A stretch of DNA of 64,000 bases from Sphingobium sp. Cam5-1 (GCF_015693305.1 NZ_CP065138.1:1984001-2048000); one strand, 5' to 3'. Shown: positions 52,267 through 61,896, counted from the stretch's first letter. Notes: a model not told the origin generated them from the letters alone. Made by a program: numbers and translations.

Positions 52267-53055
52267 GTGGATTTGAAACGATACGGGCCATGGGCAGTCA
52301 TCATCGGCGGATCAGAGGGCGTCGGGGCAAGCTTCGCAAGGAAGCTGGCGGCCGACGGATTCGGTCTGTTACTTGTTGCGCGCAAGATCGAACCACTGAC
52401 GCAGCTTGCTGAGGCGCTGCGGGCCGACGGGGCAGACATCCGTATCCTGCAGATGGATGTCACGCGTGCGGATTTTCTGGACCGCGTGGCAGAAGCGAGC
52501 GCCGACATCGACGTGGGCCTGCTGATCTATAATGCGGGCTCGGTCGCACCGGCATCCTTCCTCGATACGCCGTTGGACTCCGCCCTGAATGCCGTCAATC
52601 TGAATGTCGTCGGGCCGTTGAAACTCGCGCATCATTTCGGTCGCACGATGTCCGCTCGCGGTGGAGGCGGGATCATTATCCTGGGATCGGTGGCGGGCGC
52701 TGCCGGTGGGGCGGGCGTGGCCGTCTATTCGGGCACGAAGGCATTCAGTCAGCGTCTCGCCGAAGGCTTATGGGCCGAATTGCGCCCCGCCAACATCGAT
52801 GTGCTCTCGCTTGTAATCGGCACGACGCGCACGCCGTTCATTGAACGCGCGGGCCTCAAGCTGGATGGAATGGGAACGCCACCCGCTGAGCCGGACGACA
52901 TTGCGCAGTTCGGCCTCGACAATATCCAGAACGGCCCCGTGATCACGCCGCCCGAACTGGCGGAGGGCTTCCATGCGCTTCAGGGGATGCCGCGCGCACA
53001 AGCGGCTGAAGCCGTGACGCAAGGAACTAAAAGCCTTACAAACGAAAATCGGTGA
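52267..53055 (+). CDS. Short-chain dehydrogenase/reductase
   Basis: 262 residues from the GTG at 52267 (GAGG eight bases before it); the ATG at 52228 would add an unusual tail. The Rossmann motif GGSEGVGASFARKLA, the NAG in IYNAGSV, the Ser in ILGSVAGAAGG and the catalytic YSGTK are all present. It reduces or oxidises a carbonyl/alcohol with NAD(P). It lies among broken oxidoreductase genes but is itself intact. Substrate unknown. Confidence 0.85.
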   Translation: MDLKRYGPWAVIIGGSEGVGASFARKLAADGFGLLLVARKIEPLTQLAEALRADGADIRILQMDVTRADFLDRVAEASADIDVGLLIYNAGSVAPASFLDTPLDSALNAVNLNVVGPLKLAHHFGRTMSARGGGGIIILGSVAGAAGGAGVAVYSGTKAFSQRLAEGLWAELRPANIDVLSLVIGTTRTPFIERAGLKLDGMGTPPAEPDDIAQFGLDNIQNGPVITPPELAEGFHALQGMPRAQAAEAVTQGTKSLTNENR

Positions 53056-53161
53056 GGATGATTGGCTCCGTCGCGTCCGCCCGGCTGATCCCGTTCGCTT
53101 GACGGGAGCGTCCCGCCACGTGCGGAGCGGGACGCTGCCGGGACCGACCCTTGCGTGGCTG

Positions 53162-53430
53162 TCAGGCGTTGACGCTCGTCATGTCACATGCCGCAAGATA
53201 GCCGAAGGTCAGCGCCGGGCTGAGGGTCACACCCGCGCCCGGGTAGCTTTCCCGCATGGCGGATCCCGCATTGTTACCCACTGCATAAAGCCCGGGGATC
53301 ACACGGCCCGCCTCGTCCATCACCCGAGCACGGGCATCCGTCGCCAAGCCGCCATTGGTGCCGATATCGCCGGGATAGATGGGCATGGCATAATAGGGCG
53401 CGATGGTCAGCGGGCGCAGGCACAGATTTC
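53162..53430 (-). pseudogene. C-terminal fragment of a KstD/fumarate-reductase-type flavoprotein
   Basis: The leftward frame reads PLTIAPYYAMPIYPGDIGTN, then GLYAVGNNAGSAM and YPGAGVTLSPALTFGYLAA. This is the C-terminus of 3-ketosteroid dehydrogenase-like flavoproteins. Upstream it is fused, in another frame, to an unrelated GMC fragment. It is a remnant left by deletion. Confidence 0.7.
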
Positions 53431-53556
53431 AACGCCTGTCGCTCGCGTACCCTGGAACAGCAGGCGGGTGGCGAAGGCGCCGGTCACAATCTCCAGGCTG
53501 GGCCGCGATCTGGCTTCCCGCAGGTACGTCGCCGCCGTGCTCATGCGGCGGGTGCC
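53424..53556 (-). pseudogene. Internal fragment of a GMC oxidoreductase
   Basis: The leftward frame reads RRMSTAATYLREARSRPSLE, then IVTGAFATRLLFQGTRATGV. This is the internal segment found in choline-dehydrogenase-like GMC enzymes. It ends in a stop just where the KstD-like fragment begins in another frame. A deletion appears to have joined the two genes. Confidence 0.55.
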
Positions 53557-53635
53557 TGCGATGGTGAGGTCGGTTGGACCTACACCAAGACGGGCGACGC
53601 GTGGAGGTCGGCTGGGAAAGATCGAGCGGGGAGGC

Positions 53636-54409
53636 TTATCCTCCGTTTATGCCGACTCCCCCATCGACGGGAATCGATGCGCCATGGACGAACGAGGAGG
53701 CGTCCGACAGCAGCCACTTGGCCAGTTCGCCGACCTCACTCGGTTCGCCAAACCGACCGACAAGATGGCGCTCGCGCGACCGTTCGAACACGACCTGAAT
53801 CTGGGGATCGTCCAGCAAACGCTGGACCATCGGCGTGCGGATGATGCCCGGCAGGATGGCGTTGACGCGGATGTTCTGGTTGCCATATTCGGCCGCCGCA
53901 GCTCGCGTCAGGCCCAAAACTCCGGTTTTAGCCGATATATACTCCGCGCAATTTGGGATCGCGGCATTAGCGATGCTTGAAGACGTATTGACGATCGAGC
54001 CGCCGCCATTTTGGAGCATCGCGGGAATTTGGTGTTTGAGGCACAGGAATACGCCAGTCAGGTCGACTCTGAGCGACTTTTCCCATTCGGCCAGGCTGAT
54101 GTCGGTCAAAGCCTTGCCTGCCTGTTCCACTGCGGCGTTATTGAATGCTCCATCGAGCCGACCGTGGCGCGCTATCGTCTGCGCTACCATGTTCCGCACC
54201 GAATCTTCCGCGCCGACATCGACGATCACTATGTCGGCGTCGAAGCCGTCTGCCCTGATCGCCTCTTGTGTTTCGAGGAGACCCTGTTCCCCGATATCGG
54301 CAAGCATGAGCCGAGCGCCCGCGGCTGCGAACAGGCGGGAACTGTCCCGGCCGATCCCGCCACCCGCGCCGGTGACGATAATAGCCTTGCCCTCAAGCGA
54401 CCCCTCCAT
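53636..54409 (-). CDS. Short-chain dehydrogenase/reductase
   Basis: 257 residues with the complete SDR set: AIIVTGAGGGIGRDSSRLF, the FNNAAVEQ block, catalytic Ser in IVNTSSSIANAA, and YISAK. It ends with the classical VHGASIPVDGGVGIN. It is intact and lies just right of the fragment zone, reading toward it. Acyl- or steroid-type substrates are both possible; the sequence does not say which. Confidence 0.9.
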   Translation of the reverse strand: MEGSLEGKAIIVTGAGGGIGRDSSRLFAAAGARLMLADIGEQGLLETQEAIRADGFDADIVIVDVGAEDSVRNMVAQTIARHGRLDGAFNNAAVEQAGKALTDISLAEWEKSLRVDLTGVFLCLKHQIPAMLQNGGGSIVNTSSSIANAAIPNCAEYISAKTGVLGLTRAAAAEYGNQNIRVNAILPGIIRTPMVQRLLDDPQIQVVFERSRERHLVGRFGEPSEVGELAKWLLSDASSFVHGASIPVDGGVGINGG

Positions 54410-54536
54410 GCGTTTCTCCGATACTTATTATGCTAACCACCCTTCTACTGCGTGTTTCACCGGGTCGCAAATCAGCGGAAGGGGTCGAGCTTAAGGATGC
54501 GCTTGCCCGTCATTTGCTCGTCCGTCGCTCACCGGT

Positions 54537-55133
54537 CTAAAAATTCCATTCGCGATGGCTCGTGGCCACGTTCAGAAAGGAAGTCCCGCTGTCCTTGCCG
54601 TCCATAGCCACGTAGAACCGCCACCCATCCTTCGTCTTGACGCACAGATAGACGCTGGTGAATGACCTCTGAGTGCTGTTGGGGGTGTCCTGGAAATTGT
54701 ACCGAACCTGGCCGATCGCCGCGATGTCATTGATCGGATGCACGGTAATTTCGGAGCTGACCGTTTTGAGCGGGCTGGTCCGATGGGCGAAATGCTGGGC
54801 AACCCCGTTGGCCACGGCCTCAGGCGACGACATGCCCGGCAGCAGCACGTTGTTCGCAGCAAAGCCTCCGTTCGGAAAAGCCCAGAGGGCCGCGTAGGCG
54901 CGACTGTCGCCCTTGCCGGAATACGCCTCAACATAGCGTTCCAGTAGTTCGGTCACGCCCAGGATTGTCTGCTGTTCGGTTTTTGTGAACGGCGAGAATT
55001 CAGGCAAGGACCTTGCCGAGCGCATAACAAGATCTGCTTGTTGTGCGGAAGCCGACATCGACAGAGTTGCCATGAGCGCTACGGCGAAAATTGCCGCTCT
55101 ATTGCCACTAAACTTGCCAGTGATGATTTTCAT
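54537..55133 (-). CDS. Secreted SnoaL-like protein
   Basis: 198 residues. A signal peptide (AAIFAVALMATLSMSASA) is followed by an NTF2/SnoaL-type domain (TELLERYVEAYSGKGDSRAY, then QRSFTSVYLCVKTKDGWRF). The mature protein would be periplasmic. It reads leftward between the M19 dipeptidase gene and the SDR gene. No substrate can be proposed. Confidence 0.65.
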   Translation of the reverse strand: MKIITGKFSGNRAAIFAVALMATLSMSASAQQADLVMRSARSLPEFSPFTKTEQQTILGVTELLERYVEAYSGKGDSRAYAALWAFPNGGFAANNVLLPGMSSPEAVANGVAQHFAHRTSPLKTVSSEITVHPINDIAAIGQVRYNFQDTPNSTQRSFTSVYLCVKTKDGWRFYVAMDGKDSGTSFLNVATSHREWNF

Positions 55134-55232
55134 TTACCCTCTCCTCTTTAAAGCAAGTTTAGTTAGCCCCAAATCGGCGTTGCGTAAGTTGGCGCTAGTG
55201 CGCATGGGCACTCGCTGTCACACTCGCCTTTT

Positions 55233-56441
55233 TCAGCGCGCGCGAAGCGCCTGCACCTTCGCCATGACGCGAAGCACATTGCCGCCCCACAGCTTGTCTA
55301 TGTCTTGGCTGCTATAGCCGCGCTTCAAAAGAGCGGCGGTGACGTTCGGCGCCTCACCTTCGTTTCGCCATCCGTTGATCCCGGTCACGCCATGGTTGAA
55401 ATCACTGCTGATGCAGACGTGATCGACACCGATCCTTTTGACGGCCGCGTCGATATTGTCGATATATTGTTCGACACTGGCGCGGGGCATCAGCCTGTTT
55501 AACTCGGCGTAGACTTCCTTGCGATGTTCAACTGTCATTCCTTCGTAGCCATTCGAAAAAGTCTGCGCCAGCGAAGTGATGCGGGCGATGTCCGTGCCCG
55601 GCGGCAAGGATTTGGCGAGGTAGGCGCTGAAAGCGACGACGCAGACTGCACCGCCAGATTTCGCCACCGCATCAAGCTCCTGGTCGGTGAGGTTGCGGCT
55701 GGTGTCGACGACCGATCGGATGCCGGAATGGCTGGCGATGACCGGGGCCTTGCTGAGAGCGACGGTCTGCATCAGGCTCTGTGTCGAAAGTTGCGATACG
55801 TCCAGCACGATGCCCAGCCTGTTGGCGTCGGCCACCCATTGCTTGCCCAAGGAGCTCAGTCCGCCATTTTCGCCTGTCTTTTGACGCGCGAAGGGCCGGG
55901 AGGAGTCGGCCAGTTCATTATTGCCCATATGGACAAAGCCGATCATTCGAACGCCCTGATCATAGAGATACTGGACCGCATTCTTGTCTTGCGAATAGGG
56001 TGCGCCGTTCAACAGGCTGATGAGAATGGCGGTGCGGCCCGAAGCGGCAATCTTGCGAACATCGGCCGGTGTTTTCGCCAGTGCTGCCTTGTCCGGGTGA
56101 CGGGCCGCGATGTCCTTGATCGCAGCCAGCTTCGCTTCCGCAACGCGGCGTTCCTTCTCACGCCCGCCGACGTCATTTTCCTCTTGAGGAGCATGAACCG
56201 ACAGGAAAACGGCATCCACTCCGCCCTGCCGGAGCTTGTCGATGTCTACCTCCGACCCGGCGTCGATCGTGGTGGTTTGATCAGGATATTCGAGAGGATT
56301 GTACACGTCCGCATGGGCATCGATCACCAGCGCATGGCGGTGAACGGCAACGACCTTATCTGGCGCCGCCTGGACCATGGAAGCAGACAGTGCCAGGATT
56401 CCGGATGACAGGACAGGGATCGAAAAAAGGCGCGGCTTCAA
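55233..56441 (-). CDS. Membrane dipeptidase (M19 family)
   Basis: 402 residues with a signal peptide (ILALSASMVQAA). M19 metal-site motifs are visible: VIDAHADVYNP near residue 40, then VIASHSGIRSVVD and ISSDFNHGV. The family hydrolyses dipeptides in the periplasm, including some with D-residues or dehydro-residues. It is part of a leftward run whose next upstream gene is YeiH. A role in using peptides, even lasso-derived ones, is only a thought. Confidence 0.85.
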   Translation of the reverse strand: MKPRLFSIPVLSSGILALSASMVQAAPDKVVAVHRHALVIDAHADVYNPLEYPDQTTTIDAGSEVDIDKLRQGGVDAVFLSVHAPQEENDVGGREKERRVAEAKLAAIKDIAARHPDKAALAKTPADVRKIAASGRTAILISLLNGAPYSQDKNAVQYLYDQGVRMIGFVHMGNNELADSSRPFARQKTGENGGLSSLGKQWVADANRLGIVLDVSQLSTQSLMQTVALSKAPVIASHSGIRSVVDTSRNLTDQELDAVAKSGGAVCVVAFSAYLAKSLPPGTDIARITSLAQTFSNGYEGMTVEHRKEVYAELNRLMPRASVEQYIDNIDAAVKRIGVDHVCISSDFNHGVTGINGWRNEGEAPNVTAALLKRGYSSQDIDKLWGGNVLRVMAKVQALRAR

Positions 56442-56526
56442 GGTTGTAACTCCTTATCAGAATTAGCTTCTGCCATCAACCGCCCGCCCTTGTCCATGGC
56501 ATGGTCTACGCACCGCGCCCGAATGG

Positions 56527-57555
56527 CTAGCCAACCACATACAGCGCCACCGAAAGCGCGAGCACGAAGGCGGTGAAAGTGGAACAGAAAATAACAATCA
56601 GGGGGCGTCTCCCCGTCTGGATCAACAGCGGCAGGGGCGAACGAACGGCCGTCGCCACCACTGCGGCGGCAAGCAGCGCGGTGGCGGCCTTGTTCGCAGC
56701 GACTCCCGCCATCTCCGGAATGACGCCGAGCGAATTGATGCCAGCAAGGGCAAAGAAACCGATCACGAACCATGGCAGCCCAAGGCCTTTCGCGCGGCTT
56801 TTCCCATCTTTGAGAAACAGCGCGATGACCGCCAGCACGGGCGCCAGAAACGCAACCCGGGTCAGCTTGACGATGGCGGCGATCTGACCGGCTGGCTCCG
56901 AATAGGCATAGCCTGCGCCAAGCGCCTGGGCGACGTCGTGGATGGACGCTCCCAGCATAAACCCGGCCTGGCTATTCGACAGCGACAGCATGTGCGCGGC
57001 CACGGGATAGAGGATCATCGCCGCAGCGCTCATGGCGGATATGCCGACGAGCACCAGCGTCAACTGCGCTTCGCTCACCCGCTTTTTGCCCAGGGTCGCG
57101 GCGAGCGCCATGGCGGCGCTGGCGCCGCAAATGGCGACGGCGCCCCCGGCCAGTGTTCCAAAGGCCACGCCGCACCCCAGTTTGCGGGCGACCAGAATGC
57201 CCACCCCCATCGTGGCGACGAGCACGCCCAGAACGGACGCCAGGGCGATCGGTCCCAGCCCCGCCACCTGACCGACCGTCAACCGTGCCCCGATCAAGAC
57301 AATTCCCCAGCGCAGCAGCGAATGGGAAGCAAAGCCCAGTCCCGGATGCAGGCGTGGATCCGCCGAGAGAAAATTGAGCGACAGCCCCAGCAACAGGGCC
57401 ATCAATGTCAGGGGAGCGCCATAATGGTCCGACAGAAAACCTGCCGCCAATGTCCCCAGCGCGACGATCAAAAGGCCCGGAACATGATCGCGCCAGCCAA
57501 AACCGATCGTTGCCGGCACATCACCGTACCGATCAGGCGCAACGATGGAACTCAT
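56527..57555 (-). CDS. yeiH: YeiH/UPF0324-family membrane protein
   Basis: 342 residues, almost entirely hydrophobic with about ten membrane segments. The motif RWGIVLIGARLTVGQVAGLG and the glycine-rich GGAVAICGASAAMALAATLG block are typical of the YeiH family, predicted to export sulfate or other anions. It overlaps a DUF6356 gene by four bases (ATGA). A divergent Lrp/AsnC gene lies beyond that and may control both. Confidence 0.88.
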   Translation of the reverse strand: MSSIVAPDRYGDVPATIGFGWRDHVPGLLIVALGTLAAGFLSDHYGAPLTLMALLLGLSLNFLSADPRLHPGLGFASHSLLRWGIVLIGARLTVGQVAGLGPIALASVLGVLVATMGVGILVARKLGCGVAFGTLAGGAVAICGASAAMALAATLGKKRVSEAQLTLVLVGISAMSAAAMILYPVAAHMLSLSNSQAGFMLGASIHDVAQALGAGYAYSEPAGQIAAIVKLTRVAFLAPVLAVIALFLKDGKSRAKGLGLPWFVIGFFALAGINSLGVIPEMAGVAANKAATALLAAAVVATAVRSPLPLLIQTGRRPLIVIFCSTFTAFVLALSVALYVVG

Positions 57556-57818
57556 CGACGGTGGTCCGCCGCATCTGATCCTGCCAGCGGAGCAGCGCCC
57601 ACCCTGTGCCGGTGCCGGTTGACCACCATCCGTTCATGAAGGCGCTCGATGGCCGCGCTTCCGAAATTGACGAAAAGTCCCGGCACAAGCGCGTGGATTA
57701 TGCAGGCCAGGCCTGCAAGCACCATCGTGGTTCCGAACGATCCCGCCGCAAGAAGATGCTCTCCATAAGTTTCATCGACAGAGTGTGGATGATCCCGGAA
57801 CATCCGCTGAATAAACAT
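57552..57818 (-). CDS. DUF6356 family protein (88 aa)
   Basis: The protein starts MFIQRMFRDHPHSVDETYGE and has one membrane-like segment (MVLAGLACIIHALVPGLFV). This matches the DUF6356 family, small proteins common in sphingomonads. Its stop overlaps the YeiH start (ATGA), so the two are coupled. Function unknown. The N-terminus faces the divergent Lrp-type gene with 122 bp between. Confidence 0.75.
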   Translation of the reverse strand: MFIQRMFRDHPHSVDETYGEHLLAAGSFGTTMVLAGLACIIHALVPGLFVNFGSAAIERLHERMVVNRHRHRVGAAPLAGSDAADHRR

Positions 57819-57940
57819 GTGAAGACCCCCTTGGCTGCGGGTGCCAGAATAGCAGGCGCCAGGGGAATTTATTTCCTTTGTTTTCGCAAAAACTCCTTTT
57901 ACATAGAATCCTATTCTATTTTTTTAGAGAATTGGCGAAT

Positions 57941-58402
57941 ATGGTTCTGGACGCATTTGATCGCCGCATATTGGATATCCTTCAGCGGGATGTCACTATT
58001 CCCATTGCCGAGATCGCGGAGAAGGTGGGCCTGTCCAGCACGCCCTGTTGGAAAAGAATTAAGCGCATGGAGCAGGGAGGCATTATCGACCGCCGCGTCG
58101 CCATTCTCGATCGCGACCTGCTGGGTTTGGGAGTGACGGTATTCGTCGAGGTGCGAACATCCGACCATAGCGATCAATGGCGCCAGGCTTTTTCCGAAGG
58201 TGTTTCCGTCATTCCGGAAGTGGTGGAGCTATATCGGATGAGCGGCGAAGTGGATTATCTCTTGAAGATCGTTGTGCGCGACATTGCGGACTATGATCGC
58301 ATATATCGCAAACTTACCAAGGCTGCGCCGCTTCATGATGTCAGCTCGTCTTTTGCCATGCAGGAGATCAAGTCGACGACCGCTCTGCCGCTTCATGATT
58401 AG
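57941..58402 (+). CDS. Lrp/AsnC-family transcriptional regulator
   Basis: 153 residues from the ATG at 57941; the longer open frame starts in AT-rich promoter DNA. The N-terminal HTH (DAFDRRILDILQRDVTIP, then IAEKVGLSSTPCWKRIKRME) and the C-terminal RAM domain (VIPEVVELYRMSGEVDYLLK) are complete. It sits divergently from the DUF6356/YeiH pair and probably controls it in response to an amino acid. Confidence 0.9.
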   Translation: MVLDAFDRRILDILQRDVTIPIAEIAEKVGLSSTPCWKRIKRMEQGGIIDRRVAILDRDLLGLGVTVFVEVRTSDHSDQWRQAFSEGVSVIPEVVELYRMSGEVDYLLKIVVRDIADYDRIYRKLTKAAPLHDVSSSFAMQEIKSTTALPLHD

Positions 58403-58426
58403 GGTCGGGCCTCACTGATCAGAGCC

Positions 58427-58447
58427 AGCAGATGAATGCCATCTGCT
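58427..58447. terminator. Hairpin between convergent genes
   Basis: AGCAGATG-AATGC-CATCTGCT is a perfect 8-bp stem with a 5-base loop, lying between the ends of the Lrp-type gene and the glycosyltransferase gene. It may end transcription from both sides, although no U-run is present. Confidence 0.4.
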
Positions 58448-58460
58448 TCGAAATGCTCTA

Positions 58461-60578
58461 TCAGGCTGCCCGAGTTACCCTATCGTTGCCGAACGTCTCG
58501 CGCTCAGGCGCCCTTTTGGGTCCTTGGGGCGCGGCTGGTACGACACGCGTGGTTGCGCTTAATTTCTCAGGCGCCGGATCCCTGTCGGCGATACGGGAAA
58601 GGACTTCAGTGGTCCGAAGATCCGCCAGCCAGAGGCGTTTGGCGACCGCCAGAGCGGCGGCGGCCGCAGAGGGGCGAACGGTATTGATCCGGATTTCGTT
58701 CGTGAACAGCGCGACGATCAGCCGGTCACGGATTTCCTCTGAATGAAAGTCGAATTCAATGCCGAGGCGCCTGCCCGAACGGCGTACAAATCCGCGCAAC
58801 AGGCCGACGTCCGGCAACACGACATCCAAGCGCTCGCCGACGCTCAGCTCCGCCGGTTCAGCGAGCTCCAGCCCAAGACCGGAGATGGAGATGTCGCCCT
58901 TGTCTGACCGGATCATCTCTCCCTGCGCGCTCAGAATCGTCACGGCCTGTCGCAGCGCAAAGCGCTCCTCACCCCGGACACGCGGCTTTTCCAGGCACAT
59001 CATGGCAACCAGCAGCAGGATGAACATGTTCACGATCGTCCAGAAGGTCACCATCGGCAGCAAGCCGACCTGCGACACGACCCGATATTCCGGCGTAACA
59101 TTGATCATCAGGCCAGTGAAACTGAGCGCCAGGAGGCCGAGCGCTACGAACAATATCGTTCTCTCCCATGGATTCCCGCCCGCGTCGGACCCTTTGGGCG
59201 TGACCTTGAAGACAAGGCCTTTCGGACGGAACAATGTTTGCAGGGCAACGGGCAGAATGCGGAAGGTCTGGAACAGCGACAAAATTTGCGCGGCAAGCGG
59301 GTAATAGCGCCCCGGCGCCAGAAGCGTGATGCCGCTCAGCATGGCGACGATCAGTGGCAGGACATAGTGAATGACCGCTTCCAGATCGATGCCGACCATC
59401 GGAGCCAGATTGAACAGCATGAAGCAAATGGGCGTCAGCACGGCAAACATGGATTGGAGGCCCTGCGTGATCCATGCGCTGGGCAGGAACAGCAGGCGAT
59501 AGCGCAGCTTCAATCCTGGCCCCAAAGGACCTTCCTTCAGGTACAGGATCTGGATCGCGCCCTGCGCCCAGCGTTGACGCTGAACAAAGAAAGCGGTCGT
59601 GCTTTCCGGAGCAAGACCAAAGGCCAGAGGCTCATTCAGATAGCGGGTAACATAACCCTGTCGCAAACTGGCCAGCGTCAACAACATGTCTTCGGTGATC
59701 GATCCTTCCGGCAACCCTCCGCCGATCGATTCAAACAAGGTCCTGCGCGTCACGGAGTTCGATCCGCAGCAAAAGGCGGCGTCCCAACCGTCTCGTCCCG
59801 GCATGATCGCTTCGAAGAAAAATCGCTGATCGTCCGGCATGGCCTGTTGCAGGCCCAAATTGGTCTGCATGGGGTCGTGATTGTAGAAGCTGTGCGGAAC
59901 CTGGACGATGCCGATCCGCTCAGACTCGAAAAAGCCCATGGTCCGCAGCAGGAAGTCTCGGCGTGGCACGAAGTCGGCGTCGAACACCGCCACGAACGGC
60001 GCGTCGGTGACCGTCAGCCCGTGATTGATATTGCCAGCCTTCGCGCCTTTGTTGTCCGGCCGGTTGATGTAGCCAGCCCCCTTTGCCAGGCACAGATCGC
60101 GCACCCAGGGTCGTCGGCCATCGTCGAGCACCCATATGCGCGCGTCCGGCCAGTCGAGGGCGAGGCAGCCGAGGATGGATTTTTCCAGCACTTCGCGCGG
60201 TTCATTATAGGTGGCGATGAAAACATCCACCGCGGGTAAATTCAGCGGGTCTTCTTCCCATGCAGCGCGCAGCCGTGCCTCCCCCGCATCAGCTTCCGCC
60301 GACCGGTCGCGCGGCCGGGAGAGGATCGCCAGCAAGATCGCGCCATCGAACAGCGCGGCACTTTCCACCAGTAGGCAGATCAGCGGCCACCATAGCTTGC
60401 CCGCACCCTCGCCCCACGGAATCGTCTGGGAGACCCGCCACTGCAGATAATAGACAATGGTGCACCCGATCGTCGCGACCAGCCCCGCACGCCACGGCCA
60501 TATCTTGCCGAAAAGCAGCAGGAATCCCACCAGCAACGCCAGCGGCGCGAAGGGCGCGGTGGTGGCGATGCTGGACAT
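58461..60578 (-). CDS. Cellulose-synthase-like glycosyltransferase with PilZ domain
   Basis: 705 residues with membrane segments at both ends of a GT2 catalytic domain: DVFIATYNEP, LDDGRRPWV, FDADFVPR (DxD), SITEDMLLT (TED) and QRQRWAQG. This is the full set for processive synthases like BcsA. After a second membrane bundle, a PilZ domain follows near residue 570 (DISISGLGLELAEP), suggesting c-di-GMP control. It lies 6 bp after the HlyD-like gene. No bcsB, bcsC or bcsZ is present, so the polymer may not be cellulose. Confidence 0.9.
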   Translation of the reverse strand: MSSIATTAPFAPLALLVGFLLLFGKIWPWRAGLVATIGCTIVYYLQWRVSQTIPWGEGAGKLWWPLICLLVESAALFDGAILLAILSRPRDRSAEADAGEARLRAAWEEDPLNLPAVDVFIATYNEPREVLEKSILGCLALDWPDARIWVLDDGRRPWVRDLCLAKGAGYINRPDNKGAKAGNINHGLTVTDAPFVAVFDADFVPRRDFLLRTMGFFESERIGIVQVPHSFYNHDPMQTNLGLQQAMPDDQRFFFEAIMPGRDGWDAAFCCGSNSVTRRTLFESIGGGLPEGSITEDMLLTLASLRQGYVTRYLNEPLAFGLAPESTTAFFVQRQRWAQGAIQILYLKEGPLGPGLKLRYRLLFLPSAWITQGLQSMFAVLTPICFMLFNLAPMVGIDLEAVIHYVLPLIVAMLSGITLLAPGRYYPLAAQILSLFQTFRILPVALQTLFRPKGLVFKVTPKGSDAGGNPWERTILFVALGLLALSFTGLMINVTPEYRVVSQVGLLPMVTFWTIVNMFILLLVAMMCLEKPRVRGEERFALRQAVTILSAQGEMIRSDKGDISISGLGLELAEPAELSVGERLDVVLPDVGLLRGFVRRSGRRLGIEFDFHSEEIRDRLIVALFTNEIRINTVRPSAAAAALAVAKRLWLADLRTTEVLSRIADRDPAPEKLSATTRVVPAAPQGPKRAPERETFGNDRVTRAA

Positions 60579-60584
60579 GGGCCG

Positions 60585-61766
60585 TCAGAGCCTGCGGCTG
60601 AACCGGACCTCGGCCAAACGTCCCACATCGCATTTGCGCCCGGCATCGATCCGCCGGGGCTCGGGCGCTGGCAGGGCGACATCGACCAGTATTTCTCGAT
60701 CCTCTGGCAACGAATAGGTGGATGCGGCCAGCAATTCCTCCCGGCGCCGTCCCGCCGCGCCAGTGATGTTCACGACCTGCCCTTTAAGCCACTGATCGGA
60801 GCCGATCATGCGAACGTCTGCGGGCGTGCCGGGACCGATGACTTCAGCCTTCCGTTCTGGAAGGGTGACTTGGACGAAGCGTCGGCGGCAATCGATCAGG
60901 TCGAGCACCGGTTCGCCCGCGCGAATGGCGGCGCCGGGGCTGGCGACCGCCGCCCATACCAAAGTCCCCGCCGGGGCACGATAGCCCGCCCGGGCCAGCG
61001 CGTCCTTCAATCTCAGACTGGCCTGACGGTAACGGGCAGTCGCGTCGCTCAACGTCTTTTCGACCGCCTGCTTCTGCAAGAGCAGACGATCGCCCTGCTG
61101 CACCGCATAGGGCGCGTCATTATAGCTGTCGCCGATAAACACACCGGATTGCGCGGCACTACGCGTAACCTGAATGGCCCGCAGCCTGGCGGCGGCGCTG
61201 CTGCAATTGCTGCTCTTGAGCGATGCGGCGGCTTCCGCCTTCTGCACCCCGGCGGGCGATATGAAGCCCCGCGCCGCCAGAATGCGCGTGCGGGCAAGAT
61301 TGGCGGCTTGCTCTGCGCGTTCGGCCTGGCATCCCGCGAGATCTGCCTGCGCGGAGTCGCGATCAGCGGTAAGGCGCGTTGCCATCGCGCCGGAAAAAAG
61401 CGTCGCGCGCTGCTCCAACCGCTGACCTTGGCCGTTCAGTTCGGCCAATTGCCGTTCGCTGAGCGCCATTTCCGTCTGCGCCATCTCGGCTTGAGCCTTT
61501 AGCTCGGCGACCTCGCCCGTATCCTGCGACAGGTCCAACAGATGTATGCCGGTGGCTTTGTCGAAATAGTGGCCGTTCGCCGGGAGATCGGCGACTGTCC
61601 CATCGGCGGCGGCCGTCAGCCTGATCAGCGGAGCATTGATCGCCGCCTGGGTGGAAACATCGTTCAACACATAGGGCGCGAAGCCCATGGCGCCACCCCC
61701 GATCAGGGCGGTCGCCAATATGATACGCGTCATCCGCGCACGCAAAAGATTTTGAATATCAATCAT
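60585..61766 (-). CDS. HlyD-like membrane fusion protein
   Basis: 393 residues: an N-terminal membrane anchor (IILATALIGGGAMGFAPYV), a lipoyl-like strand pair (RLTAAADGTVADLPANGHYF), a long coiled coil (residues about 85-170) and a barrel-like C-terminus (GAAIRAGEPVLDLIDC, then VQVTLPERKAEVIGPG). The pairing with a PilZ-containing GT2 synthase recalls Alg44 and similar periplasmic partners. It would carry the nascent polysaccharide through the periplasm. Confidence 0.75.
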   Translation of the reverse strand: MIDIQNLLRARMTRIILATALIGGGAMGFAPYVLNDVSTQAAINAPLIRLTAAADGTVADLPANGHYFDKATGIHLLDLSQDTGEVAELKAQAEMAQTEMALSERQLAELNGQGQRLEQRATLFSGAMATRLTADRDSAQADLAGCQAERAEQAANLARTRILAARGFISPAGVQKAEAAASLKSSNCSSAAARLRAIQVTRSAAQSGVFIGDSYNDAPYAVQQGDRLLLQKQAVEKTLSDATARYRQASLRLKDALARAGYRAPAGTLVWAAVASPGAAIRAGEPVLDLIDCRRRFVQVTLPERKAEVIGPGTPADVRMIGSDQWLKGQVVNITGAAGRRREELLAASTYSLPEDREILVDVALPAPEPRRIDAGRKCDVGRLAEVRFSRRL

Positions 61767-61896
61767 TTTCGCCGCTGACCCGCTGCCTTTTTAACAATCT
61801 TCCGAAGCGTAACATCGGATAGTTAGCAGCGCGTTAATGACGTCTCGCCAGTGCCCTTCTTGTGCCGGTTCTACTCGGCAACATCAATTGTGATCG

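Noticed and set aside
55233..56441. M19 dipeptidase considered as part of the lasso degradation route
   Set aside because: It lies beyond the element boundary among ordinary chromosomal genes, on the far side of the decayed genes; nothing ties it to the lasso module.
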